7,636 nucleotides of DNA from Bacteroidales bacterium (GCA_014800105.1 JAAVGQ010000011.1:3916-11551); one strand, 5' to 3'; counted from the first letter of the stretch, positions 1 to 7,280 are shown. Program-made: numbers and translations. The notes: generated by a model from the letters alone, not told the origin.

Positions 1-1592
1 GTGGTGACGGCATTCACGTCTATACCCCTTATATCCACGCGGCCGAGATTGAGCATTGTCCAGCGGAACATCTGCCCCTTAGGATACGCTACAATTTTGT
101 CCTTAACGTCATTATAATAGCCATCGACATTAAGCGACAATGCTTTTAAGGTTCCCTGGTCTGGCATGTATCTCCATTCTACTCCCACATTATACTGAGT
201 GACTTTTTCAGGTGAAAGCGCTGAATTACCCATGTCGGTATAATACAGGTCATTGAACGTTGGCATCCTGAATGATTTTTTATAAAAAGCCCGCACGGCA
301 ACGTCGGGGAAAGTAGATACAGGTCGCCAGGATACAAATAGCGCAGGGGAAATAACCGAGCGGCGATTAACTTCATCGAGCCCACTACGCCTGTCAGCAA
401 TAAATGTGCCCATCACACTACCCTGAATCTTCACGGCTGCATTCTCCCATGCTGTCGCTACGGACGCATAATTGGACAGCCGGTAAGGCCTGCGAAAGTT
501 GTGGATATCAGCAGTCATCGTGTTCCATTGCAAGTCATAGCTCACTGAGGCAAGCCAACGTGGAAGTATTTCAAACTGATTGGCTGTCGAGAAGTATACA
601 TCCTGCTGAGTGAAATGATTGTCAATATTTATCGTGCGCTCATCGTCATTGATATAGCGTGTCTTATAAAAGGCATATTTTACATTATTGAGCGTTGTCC
701 AGCGCCCGAAGTAGCCAGTATAGCGTCCCTGAACCATGGTGTTGTTATCCCATTGACGCTCACCACGGCGCCACACGTTATTCACAATAGCGCCCGGAAT
801 ACCGCGCTTGCTGTAGTAATTATACACCTTAGCCTGCCATGACCCGCTTGTTAGGCGCCCGAATAGATTCAGTTCAGCTCGCGTTGCGTTAATATCACAG
901 TTTTGCCTGACAGCCGTAGTATCATAGGCCGTCGAGCCATCTTGCAAAAACTTGCGGTAGCGGAATTTGTATTTTCCGCTGGAATTTATCCACTCGCCTG
1001 AAAGCTGCGCGGTAACTTTATTGCTCAGCCTATATTCCCACAGCAGCGATGGATTCACGAGATCAAATGAACCGGTGCGGAATGCCACTCTTGCCCGTGA
1101 ACGCTGACCGTCATCGAAGACAGGGACACGTGTGCGCATATAAATCGAAGCGGCTGAGCCGAAATCCTTAGCCGGCTGGAGTATATTGCTGCGCTGGCCG
1201 TTATACAGCGAGAGCGACTCCATGTTGTCAAGCGAGAACTGTCCCAGGTCAATCTGTCCGTTCTGAGCGTTACCCAATTCCACGCCGTCATATACGACCC
1301 CGGTGTGATTCGTACCCATGGACCGGATGTTGACTGTCTTGAGTCCTCCCACGCCGCCATAATCCTTAATCTGCACCCCCGAGAAGTACCTCAGCGCGTC
1401 AGCTACGCTCTGACTGTTAAGCCGTCTAAGCTCCTCGCCTTGCAGTGTCTGGGCCGGAATCACGTCAGACCTGCGACTTTTAGTTACGGTTACCTCCTTG
1501 AGGGACAACACTGTATCGACATCTTCCTTTCCCCAGGAGAAAAGAATGCCACCTATGATCATAATTATGACGATAACCGGTCTCATAAACAT
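1..1592 (-). CDS. TonB-dependent receptor, BtuB-like (partial, C-terminus off the left edge)
   Basis: Translating the minus strand from the ATG at 1592 gives 530 uninterrupted codons with no stop before the edge. The family imports scarce ligands (vitamin B12, siderophores, others) across the outer membrane using TonB energy. Residues 1-20 form a hydrophobic signal peptide. A possible TonB box (EVTVT) lies near residues 33-37. The plug spans about 32-155, with VADALRYFSGVQIKDYGG, VNIRSMG and VVYDGVELG visible. The rest is barrel, including FRMPTFNDLYYTDMGN near residue 441, which resembles Bacteroidetes BtuB-type receptors. There is no N-terminal carboxypeptidase-like domain, so it is not a typical SusC. 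Full members have about 650-700 residues, so perhaps 150 are missing. An in-frame TAA at 1605-1607 limits the 5' end. ATGs at 1592, 1586 and 1562 are possible; the promoter position favours 1586. The substrate is unknown, and no cobalamin riboswitch fits in the 115-bp upstream gap. Confidence 0.93.
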   Translation of the reverse strand, partial: MFMRPVIVIIMIIGGILFSWGKEDVDTVLSLKEVTVTKSRRSDVIPAQTLQGEELRRLNSQSVADALRYFSGVQIKDYGGVGGLKTVNIRSMGTNHTGVVYDGVELGNAQNGQIDLGQFSLDNMESLSLYNGQRSNILQPAKDFGSAASIYMRTRVPVFDDGQRSRARVAFRTGSFDLVNPSLLWEYRLSNKVTAQLSGEWINSSGKYKFRYRKFLQDGSTAYDTTAVRQNCDINATRAELNLFGRLTSGSWQAKVYNYYSKRGIPGAIVNNVWRRGERQWDNNTMVQGRYTGYFGRWTTLNNVKYAFYKTRYINDDERTINIDNHFTQQDVYFSTANQFEILPRWLASVSYDLQWNTMTADIHNFRRPYRLSNYASVATAWENAAVKIQGSVMGTFIADRRSGLDEVNRRSVISPALFVSWRPVSTFPDVAVRAFYKKSFRMPTFNDLYYTDMGNSALSPEKVTQYNVGVEWRYMPDQGTLKALSLNVDGYYNDVKDKIVAYPKGQMFRWTMLNLGRVDIRGIDVNAVT

Positions 1593-1594
1593 CA

Positions 1595-1602
1595 CAAAGA
1601 TA
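1595..1602 (-). promoter_or_regulatory. Bacteroidetes -7 promoter box for the TonB receptor
   Basis: Read on the minus strand this is TATCTTTG, a match to TAnnTTTG. It ends two bases before the first ATG (1592), so transcription would start at about the first codons. This implies a leaderless or nearly leaderless mRNA, or true initiation at the ATG at 1586 or 1562. No good -33 TTTG is present at 19-21 bp. A perfect 10-bp palindrome, CAGTTAACTG (1623-1632), lies where the -33 element would be and could be an operator, although it may be chance. Confidence 0.5.
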
Positions 1603-1668
1603 CTTTAAAAAATCCAATTCCTCAGTTAACTGTCTTTCAAAACTTCAATATCAAAAAAATGCAAAAAG

Positions 1669-1700
1669 TTTTTCGGGTTCATGGGGTTTTTGTAACTTTG
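1669..1700 (+). promoter_or_regulatory. Putative Bacteroidetes promoter for the coaX cluster
   Basis: TAACTTTG at 1693-1700 matches the -7 consensus TAnnTTTG. A T-run (1669-1673) lies 19 bp upstream as a weak -33 element, lacking the final G. The predicted start site at about 1704 leaves only a few bases before the coaX ATG at 1708, so the message would be nearly leaderless. It would drive the whole coaX - barrel - lptC - CNNM cluster, since no other convincing promoter was seen in the short downstream gaps. Confidence 0.55.
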
Positions 1701-1707
1701 TGGCTCT

Positions 1708-2433
1708 ATGGGACTTCTTTTAACTATAGACCAGGGAAACAGCAGTGCCAAGCTCGTGGTGTGGAACGGTAAAGAACCGCTCCTCACTGAGTCTCACCCT
1801 GAACTTTCAGCTGACATTCTCGGCTCTCTTGCCCGCCGGTATGGATTCACACGTGCTATTTATTGCTCAGTGGGCGAGCATCAGGAAGTCCTTGCTGCTG
1901 ACCTGGCTGCAAGCGGCATAGACGCTGTCGCCCTCGAATCCCTCACTCCCACTCCGCTCTCCATTGACTACGCCACCCCGCGCACTCTCGGCACTGACCG
2001 AATAGCGGCAGCCGTGGGCGCATGGTCTCTCTATCCCGGCCGCGAACTGCTGGTGATTGACGCCGGCACGGCTATCACCTATGACCGCGTGACGGCTGAC
2101 GGCCACTTCCTCGGTGGCAATATAGCTCCCGGCATTGGCATGAGACTGCGCGCACTGCACGCTTTCACCGCCCGCCTGCCCCAGATTTCCACCCGCGGTG
2201 AACTGCCCGAGTGGGGAACCACTACTGATACCGCCATGCGCGCCGGGGCCTACTATGGTGTCGTAGGCGAGATTACTCACTACAAGTCTCTTCTGCCCGA
2301 TGGTGCCCTCGTAATTCTCACGGGCGGATGGGGCAAGGAACTGAGCGAAATGCTCAATATTGATATTGATTACCAGGAAAGCCTTGTTAACCACGGGCTT
2401 TATCACATTTTTGAATATAATGAAAATAAGTAA
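1708..2433 (+). CDS. coaX: Type III pantothenate kinase
   Basis: CoaX phosphorylates pantothenate to 4'-phosphopantothenate with ATP, the first step of coenzyme A synthesis, in the cytoplasm. The 241-residue product has the usual family length (about 240-260) and is an ASKHA-fold protein. Visible motifs are the N-terminal phosphate-binding IDQGNSSAK (Asp8), TPRTLGTDR (residues 90-98, with the family's catalytic Asp at 97), VIDAGTAITYD (116-126, Asp118 corresponding to the monovalent-cation site), GGNIAPG (136-142), the GTTTDTAMRAG segment (170-180) and LTGG (204-207). No key residue is missing. The ATG at 1708 is the only start that keeps the Asp8 motif near the N-terminus, and it sits just after a -7 box. 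Its last 14 bases overlap the next gene. A 214-codon antisense reading frame lies over this gene and is a shadow. Type III enzymes are known to use K+ or NH4+ and to escape CoA feedback inhibition. Confidence 0.96.
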   Translation: MGLLLTIDQGNSSAKLVVWNGKEPLLTESHPELSADILGSLARRYGFTRAIYCSVGEHQEVLAADLAASGIDAVALESLTPTPLSIDYATPRTLGTDRIAAAVGAWSLYPGRELLVIDAGTAITYDRVTADGHFLGGNIAPGIGMRLRALHAFTARLPQISTRGELPEWGTTTDTAMRAGAYYGVVGEITHYKSLLPDGALVILTGGWGKELSEMLNIDIDYQESLVNHGLYHIFEYNENK

Positions 2434-3730
2434 AATCTCATTGCACAAGACAATAATAGCCTTTGCCGCTATTCTCGGTGCCTTCACAATGACCGCACAG
2501 AACAGTGTCAACTCTCCCTACTCACGCTTCGGCTACGGTATACTAAGCGATAACGTGACCTCAGCCCAGCGAGGCATGGGTGGCGTGGGTATCGCCATGA
2601 ACTCAGGCCGTCAGATTAACGTTATGAACCCGGCATCATACGCTGCCATTGACACGCTCACATTCCTGTTTGACATAGGAGCCAACCTGCGCCAGACGTG
2701 GAGCACAGAAAACGGTACCGGCACAGATGGAGCGCCTCTCAAGGGTAGCGACACCGGTGGTGGACTTGACTACATCACCATGCAGTTCCCCCTTGGTAAA
2801 TACATGGGCGGCAGTGCAGGTATTCTCCCTTACTCTGAAGTGGGTTACTCTTTCGGCGAGGCTGTCACGACTCCCGGTGGTAGCACCTCGGGCGTGAGCT
2901 CACGTCAGGGTAGCGGCGGCATCAACCAGGTATATATCGGCGTAGCCGGCCGCCCTTACAAGGGGCTCACCGTGGGTGCCAACGTAGCTTACCTCTTCGG
3001 TAAAATTCTCCATGACAACTATGTGACCAATACCAATGCAAGCCAGGCGCTCTTTGAACGTGTGCTGAAAGTTACTGACTATAAGCTTGATTTTGGTATA
3101 CAGTACAGCTATAAATTCAATAAAAAGCATCGTCTCACCGCCGGCGTCACCTACTCTCCCTCCAAGTCATTCCACGGTCACTCATATGGCGTTCACTATC
3201 CCCTCACCACCTCAACCGAGATTGTTCCCGACACTACCGGCTACACTAACCTCAAAGGCCGCTTTACAATGCCTGATACCTGGGGTGCCGGTATTAACTA
3301 CGAGTTCAACGACCGCCTCATGATTGAAGCTGACGTCACTTACCAGCCCTGGAGCAAAGCTAAATACCAGCCCCTGTCTGACTACGAGACCAACGAGAAC
3401 TTCGTTGACCGCTGGAAGTTCAATGCCGGCATGCAGTTCACCCCTCGCCTGCGAGGCAACTATCTCCAGCGCATCCAGTATCGCGGCGGTGTATTTGCTT
3501 GCCGTGACTACCTCAATATCCACGGCAACACCCTGCGCGAATATGGCGTCTCAATTGGCTTCGGATTTCCCACCGCCAACACCATGATGCTTCGCTCAAT
3601 CGTTAACCTCAGCGTTGAGTACCGCCGCCGTCAGGCCCACCCCACTCCCCTCATTAAAGAAGATTGCCTGATGATTACCCTCGGTGTCAACTTCAATGAA
3701 ATGTGGTTCTTCCAGAGCAAGATTCACTAA
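2420..3730 (+). CDS. Outer-membrane beta-barrel protein of the coaX-lptC cluster, function unknown
   Basis: The product has 436 residues. I chose the ATG at 2420 because it gives a clean signal peptide (MKISKISLHK, then a hydrophobic core, cleaving around TMTAQ, residue 27). An upstream ATG at 2360 would add 20 residues before the lysine-rich n-region. The mature protein opens with NSPYSRFGYG (31-40), followed by RGMGGVGIAM and NVMNPASYA (68-75), which recall the N-terminus of FadL-type barrels. The rest is alternating aromatic/polar strands rich in Gly and Tyr, ending LGVNFNEMWFF plus a short basic tail, as in a terminal barrel strand. I recall homologues beside coaX and lptC in other Bacteroidales, usually annotated only as outer membrane protein. 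Transport of hydrophobic compounds is possible by FadL analogy but unproven. The start lies 14 bp inside coaX, suggesting translational coupling. Confidence 0.85.
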   Translation: MKISKISLHKTIIAFAAILGAFTMTAQNSVNSPYSRFGYGILSDNVTSAQRGMGGVGIAMNSGRQINVMNPASYAAIDTLTFLFDIGANLRQTWSTENGTGTDGAPLKGSDTGGGLDYITMQFPLGKYMGGSAGILPYSEVGYSFGEAVTTPGGSTSGVSSRQGSGGINQVYIGVAGRPYKGLTVGANVAYLFGKILHDNYVTNTNASQALFERVLKVTDYKLDFGIQYSYKFNKKHRLTAGVTYSPSKSFHGHSYGVHYPLTTSTEIVPDTTGYTNLKGRFTMPDTWGAGINYEFNDRLMIEADVTYQPWSKAKYQPLSDYETNENFVDRWKFNAGMQFTPRLRGNYLQRIQYRGGVFACRDYLNIHGNTLREYGVSIGFGFPTANTMMLRSIVNLSVEYRRRQAHPTPLIKEDCLMITLGVNFNEMWFFQSKIH

Positions 3731-3772
3731 TCAGTGTAATAAGCGCCAAGCACGCATTTTCCTGTGTTGTCC

Positions 3773-4531
3773 ATGAGTGTGAAATCGCTAAATATCCTTC
3801 CTCCGGCACTTTTCATCACCGCCGCAATGACTGTGTTCACCACTTCCTGTGGCAGTGAACACCGCGAGGAAAGAGCCATAGGGGATTCAAAGCATTTTCC
3901 CACGATGCTTACCACCGACGTCTCCACCTATATCAGCGACTCGGGCTACACCCGCTACCACGTCGAGGCCCCCATGTGGATAATGTATGAGGAGGCTGAT
4001 ACCCCTTTCTGGACATTTCCTGACGGAATCGACATGCAAAAGTTTGATGACTCAATGGGGGTTAACGCTACGTTTCGAGCCGACTCGGCAGTGTATTTTA
4101 GCGTGCTTAAAAAATGGCGGTTTGATGGCAATGTCATCATGAGAAACACTGACGGTGACCGCTTTGCAACACCTCAGCTTTTTTGGGATCAGAACTCCAA
4201 GAGAGTGTACTCTGACTCGTTCATGCACATCGAGCGCGCCGAGCGCATCATCGAGGGCTACGGCTTCGAGAGCAACGACCAGATGACTGAATACACCATC
4301 CTGCATCCCCAGATGATTCTACCCATCGACCGCATGCGCCAGGAACGCGCGGAACGCGCTGCACAGGACAGCATTCAGGCTGCCGACAGCGATTCAATTA
4401 CGCAAGGCAAGCAGACCCCGGCACCTCAGCGCCCGGCTCCCGAAGCAAGTGAACCGGTGCGCAATGATCCCAGACTCAGGAAAGTCGAAATGTCACAACC
4501 TCAAAAGGCAGATAAAGGCATTCAAAGATAA
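3773..4531 (+). CDS. lptC: LPS export ABC transporter periplasmic protein LptC (lipoprotein form)
   Basis: LptC docks on the LptB2FG transporter and passes lipopolysaccharide from the inner membrane to the LptA bridge. The product has 252 residues from the ATG at 3773; an in-frame GTG at 3764 would add three. The N-terminus is a lipoprotein signal with lipobox TTSC (Cys26), unlike the membrane-anchored enterobacterial LptC but common in Bacteroidetes. The LptC domain covers about residues 45-175 and includes WTFPDGIDMQKFD, FRADSAVYFSVLKKWRFDGNV, LFWDQNSKRVYSD and IIEGYGFESNDQMTEY, strongly typical of the Bacteroidetes branch. About 65 further residues form a Glu/Arg-rich and then Pro/Gln/Ala-rich tail, probably disordered. 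The gene lies 42 bp after the barrel gene and 25 bp before the CNNM gene, consistent with one operon. Confidence 0.93.
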   Translation: MSVKSLNILPPALFITAAMTVFTTSCGSEHREERAIGDSKHFPTMLTTDVSTYISDSGYTRYHVEAPMWIMYEEADTPFWTFPDGIDMQKFDDSMGVNATFRADSAVYFSVLKKWRFDGNVIMRNTDGDRFATPQLFWDQNSKRVYSDSFMHIERAERIIEGYGFESNDQMTEYTILHPQMILPIDRMRQERAERAAQDSIQAADSDSITQGKQTPAPQRPAPEASEPVRNDPRLRKVEMSQPQKADKGIQR

Positions 4532-4556
4532 ACTACTACAAAACATACACTAAGAT

Positions 4557-5843
4557 ATGTCACCCGACCAGCAGACATGGCTTATCGTCAGCCTCATCTC
4601 ACTTCTTTTTTCAGCCATATTCTCAGGCGTTGAAATCGCATTCGTCACCAGCGACCGCGTTCGCCTCGAAATTGATGTGCAGAAAGGAGGTCTGGCAAGC
4701 CGCATTCTCAACCGCTTCTACGCTAACAGCGACTTCTTCATCTCAACCATCCTCGTGGGCAACAACATCATGCTCGTCATCTACGGTATGGGAGCTGCCA
4801 AGCTGCTTGAACCGGCTATTGACCAATACATTACCCACAACGACTTCCTGATTCTGATCATCCAGACCATCCTCTCCACCGGCATTATCCTCATCACGGG
4901 CGAATACATGCCCAAGACATTGTTCCGCATCAACCCCAACCGCTCGCTCCGGTACTTCGCGATACCCATCTACCTCATCTACCTCGTTCTCTATCCCATT
5001 TCACTCCTTGCCACAGCTATCTCAAAGGGTTTGATGAAACTCATGGGAATGTCTGACTCCCAGCCCCGTCCCGCTCTACTCTCCATCGCCGATCTTAACC
5101 AGTATCTCGAGCGCACCATCGATGACAACACTGAAAATAACAACGTTATAGAAAACGAAGTCAAGATTTTCCACAACGCTCTCGACTTCTCAACCACCCA
5201 CCTGCGCGACTGCATGACTCCCCGCAACGAGATTGTGGCCGTAAATATCGACACCACTGACCGCGAGGACCTCAGCAAGCTTTTCACACGCTCAGGCCGC
5301 TCCAAGATTCTCGTATTCAAGGAGGATATCGACGACGTTCTCGGCTACATCCACGTGAGTGAATTGTTTGATCCCGGTGCAGAATGGAAAGAACACCTCA
5401 AACCCGTGCTCTTTGCCCCTGAATCGCTGTTGGCCGACAAGATGATGAAGCGAATGCTCGCCGAGAAACGCTCGCTCGCTATCGTAGTCGACGAGTTTGG
5501 CGGAACATCAGGCATGGTCACCCTCGAAGACCTCGTGGAAGAAATCTTCGGTGATATTCAGGATGAGCATGACAAGTCAGGCTTCACCGCGCGCGAGGTA
5601 AGTCCCGGTGTCTACGAATTCTCCGGACGCTCTGAGATTGAGACCATCAATGACAACTACCACCTCGGTATACCCGAGAGCGATGATTACCAGACCCTTG
5701 CCGGCTACATCCTCAACACCACCGGCGCTATTCCGTCAGAAGGCGAAGTCATCGAGCTCGCCCCTCTCACGTTTGAAATCCTCAAGAAGAAAGGTGTCCG
5801 CCTCGAGCTCATCCGCGTCACCCAAAAGCACGAAGAAGAATAA
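4557..5843 (+). CDS. CNNM/CorC-family membrane protein with CBS domains (hemolysin-type annotation)
   Basis: This is a 428-residue inner-membrane protein. Domains in order: a CNNM (DUF21) transmembrane domain, about 1-190, with hydrophobic segments near 7-29, 61-83, 94-115 and 131-155 and the family's FSGVEIAFVTSDRVRLE motif near 22-38; a CBS pair at about 218-335, with DCMTPRNEIVAVN, a RSKILVF strand, the VVDEFGGTSGMVTLEDLVEEIFGDI signature (310-334) and DEHD; then a CorC/HlyC domain at about 343-424. Characterised relatives handle Mg2+ or Co2+ export, and GldE of gliding Flavobacteria belongs to the same superfamily. The hemolysin label is historical and does not imply lysis. The length is normal and nothing is broken. 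The substrate cannot be read from sequence. The gene starts 25 bp after lptC and appears to end the cluster. Confidence 0.92.
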   Translation: MSPDQQTWLIVSLISLLFSAIFSGVEIAFVTSDRVRLEIDVQKGGLASRILNRFYANSDFFISTILVGNNIMLVIYGMGAAKLLEPAIDQYITHNDFLILIIQTILSTGIILITGEYMPKTLFRINPNRSLRYFAIPIYLIYLVLYPISLLATAISKGLMKLMGMSDSQPRPALLSIADLNQYLERTIDDNTENNNVIENEVKIFHNALDFSTTHLRDCMTPRNEIVAVNIDTTDREDLSKLFTRSGRSKILVFKEDIDDVLGYIHVSELFDPGAEWKEHLKPVLFAPESLLADKMMKRMLAEKRSLAIVVDEFGGTSGMVTLEDLVEEIFGDIQDEHDKSGFTAREVSPGVYEFSGRSEIETINDNYHLGIPESDDYQTLAGYILNTTGAIPSEGEVIELAPLTFEILKKKGVRLELIRVTQKHEEE

Positions 5844-5850
5844 TCTCACG

Positions 5851-5869
5851 CCCGTCATTTGATGACGGG
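5851..5869. terminator. GC-rich hairpin in the convergent junction, possible bidirectional terminator
   Basis: A perfect 8-bp inverted repeat, CCCGTCAT and ATGACGGG, has a TTG loop. It lies 7 bp after the CNNM stop and overlaps the last codons and stop of the convergent unknown gene. Position and symmetry suit a shared terminator. However, no proper T-tract follows on either strand (only a loosely T-rich stretch on the minus strand), so intrinsic termination is uncertain. Confidence 0.4.
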
Positions 5870-6400
5870 GAAGCCGAGAGCGCCCATCTCGACGCTCACG
5901 GTGAGGGTGTCACCGGTCTTGGTGCGGTTGAATTTCTCGACCCTCACCTCCCGTGGCTTGATATCACCACCGGGATATTGAAGATCAAGGAAATAAACAC
6001 TATACGGATCGCCCTGAACATACCGCCGCCCCACTCGCCTGCTGCGGTGCCTTGTCTCGCGATATTTTTTGACCACAACGGCGCGCTCCTTATGGGAGGT
6101 CGACTCATTTGACATCCAAAAATTTAGCCCGTAAAAACCGGCTGAAAGAACGCCGGTAAAGAAAACGAGCACAATAAGACGGTTGACTATCTCGTTACTT
6201 ATTCCGAACAGTCGACCGAATCCTCCCCGCCACGTAATGGCTATAACGCCGGCAGCTATAATGGTACATGTCAGCACCTTGCTCAGCGAGACCATTGTCC
6301 TATTTGCGAGCGCGATGAAAATGCCATAGGCCACTATAGTCACTAATATCAGCAAAATGATCAGGAAGGTTGACAGTCGGGAAGAAGATGATTTTGTCAT
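5855..6400 (-). CDS. Unknown small membrane protein, three predicted TM segments
   Basis: I do not recognise this 181-residue protein. Three hydrophobic segments are visible at about residues 10-32, 38-57 and 72-95. A soluble tail of about 85 residues follows, beginning with a very basic stretch (KKYRETRHRSRRVGRR, 111-126) and then a beta-like region with DPYSVYFLDLQYPGG and KTGDTLTVSVEMGALGFPVIK at the end. The closing GD-x-hydrophobic-x-V pattern resembles small beta domains of the DUF3592 type, a weak resemblance only. Topology is ambiguous: three TM segments would put the tail in the periplasm if the N-terminus is inside, but the basic stretch argues for the cytoplasm. The start at 6400 fits a -7 box about 27 bp upstream. 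The gene converges on the CNNM gene with 11 bp between stops and is divergent from the M48 gene. Confidence 0.8.
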   Translation of the reverse strand: MTKSSSSRLSTFLIILLILVTIVAYGIFIALANRTMVSLSKVLTCTIIAAGVIAITWRGGFGRLFGISNEIVNRLIVLVFFTGVLSAGFYGLNFWMSNESTSHKERAVVVKKYRETRHRSRRVGRRYVQGDPYSVYFLDLQYPGGDIKPREVRVEKFNRTKTGDTLTVSVEMGALGFPVIK

Positions 6401-6423
6401 TTGGATTTTGATTACTAATTTTG
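6392..6423 (+). promoter_or_regulatory. Bacteroidetes promoter for the M48 protease gene
   Basis: TTTTG at 6392-6396 (-33) and TAATTTTG at 6416-6423 (-7) are separated by 19 bp, the canonical arrangement for the Bacteroidetes primary sigma factor. The predicted start near 6427 gives a leader of roughly 35 nt before the ATG at 6462. The -33 element lies inside the first codons of the divergent gene. Confidence 0.65.
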
Positions 6424-6434
6424 TTACAAAATTA
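6416..6434. promoter_or_regulatory. Perfect 19-bp palindrome forming back-to-back -7 boxes
   Basis: TAATTTTGT T ACAAAATTA has 9-bp arms around one central base. Each arm contains TAATTTTG, so the plus strand (6416-6423) and the minus strand (6434-6427) each carry a TAnnTTTG box, three bases apart. The minus-strand box would serve the unknown membrane protein gene, with only a weak TTTA at the -33 position. RNA polymerase could occupy only one direction at a time, and the palindrome could also be an operator. Confidence 0.55.
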
Positions 6435-6461
6435 TATAAATAAAACTACACATTAAACACT

Positions 6462-7271
6462 ATGAAAAAGATTATTATCGCATTGAGCCTCGCTCTCGTA
6501 GCAGGCGGATCTTTCACAATGTCAGCCCAGTTCAACCTCAAGAAAGTTGCCCAGGCCGGCGCTAAAACCGTTCAGGCTCTCACACTCTCTGACGAGCAGA
6601 TGGCCGCTTACTGCAAGGAATCAGTTGAATGGATGGACAAGAACAACCCCGTCACTCCCGCTGACAGCCCCTATACCCAGCGCCTTGCACGCCTCACCGA
6701 GGGTATCACCGACGCTGACGGTATTCCATTGAATTTCAAAGTCTATGACGTTATTGACGTTAACGCCTTCGCGTGCCCCGACGGTAGCGTGCGCGTGTTC
6801 TCTTCACTCATGGACATCATGAACGATGACGAGCTCATGGGCATCATAGGCCACGAAATAGGCCACGTAATGAAACGCCACAGCAAGAACGCATTCAAGA
6901 ACGAACTAATGACAGGCGCCCTCAAGGACGCTATCGCCTCAACCGGCGGTAAAGCAGCTGCACTCACTGAGTCACAGCTTGGTACACTCGGCAGCTCACT
7001 CATCGGCGCAAAATATTCTCAGAAACAGGAGAAAGAAGCTGACAACTGCGGCTATGACTTCCTCGTTGCTCACGGCCGCAATCCATGGGGCATGGTCATG
7101 GCATTTGAGAAATTCCAGAACATGGAAGGCAGCAACGGGTCAAAATCAAGCTACTTCTCCAAAATGTTCTCATCCCACCCCGAGACCAAAGCACGCATCG
7201 AGGCAATGACCGCACGCTGCCAGAAGGACGGCATCGAGCGTCCCGCTGCTGAAGAGCCCGCAGCCGAATAA
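6462..7271 (+). CDS. Secreted M48-family zinc metalloprotease
   Basis: The 269-residue product is predicted to be a zinc endopeptidase of the periplasm, in the family of E. coli LoiP/BepA-like and Ste24-type M48 enzymes; several members act in envelope protein quality control. The signal peptide spans about residues 1-22 (MKKIIIALSLALVAGG...TMSAQ), without a lipobox Cys, so the protein should be soluble. The catalytic motif is HEIGH (131-135), with His131 and His135 as zinc ligands and Glu132 catalytic. The third ligand is probably Glu192 in QEKEADNCGYDF. NAFACPDGSVRVFSSLMD (101-118) is the usual substrate-edge strand, and SHP (238-240) with TKARIEAM follows. There is no TPR domain, so it is a short single-domain member. 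The tail is Pro/Ala/Glu-rich. The start is fixed by the signal peptide and a good promoter. It appears to be a single-gene transcript. Confidence 0.94.
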   Translation: MKKIIIALSLALVAGGSFTMSAQFNLKKVAQAGAKTVQALTLSDEQMAAYCKESVEWMDKNNPVTPADSPYTQRLARLTEGITDADGIPLNFKVYDVIDVNAFACPDGSVRVFSSLMDIMNDDELMGIIGHEIGHVMKRHSKNAFKNELMTGALKDAIASTGGKAAALTESQLGTLGSSLIGAKYSQKQEKEADNCGYDFLVAHGRNPWGMVMAFEKFQNMEGSNGSKSSYFSKMFSSHPETKARIEAMTARCQKDGIERPAAEEPAAE

Positions 7272-7280
7272 TTTGCCCTC

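Noticed and set aside
1305..1772. A 155-codon plus-strand reading frame running into the coaX start
   Set aside because: It overlaps the receptor's plug-encoding region antisense, crosses the divergent promoter region and has low-complexity, motif-free sequence.
1867..2511. A 214-codon minus-strand reading frame opposite coaX and the start of the barrel gene
   Set aside because: It is antisense to an unmistakable coaX with all its motifs. Its translation shows no domain and it has no promoter box. It is a shadow frame.
4517..4530. Minus-strand TATCTTTG box at the end of lptC
   Set aside because: It matches TAnnTTTG, but no minus-strand gene lies downstream, so it is probably chance.
4557..5843. 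Interpretation of the CNNM/CorC protein as a hemolysin
   Set aside because: The CNNM, CBS and CorC domain architecture is that of a membrane ion-handling family. The hemolysin name is a legacy annotation.
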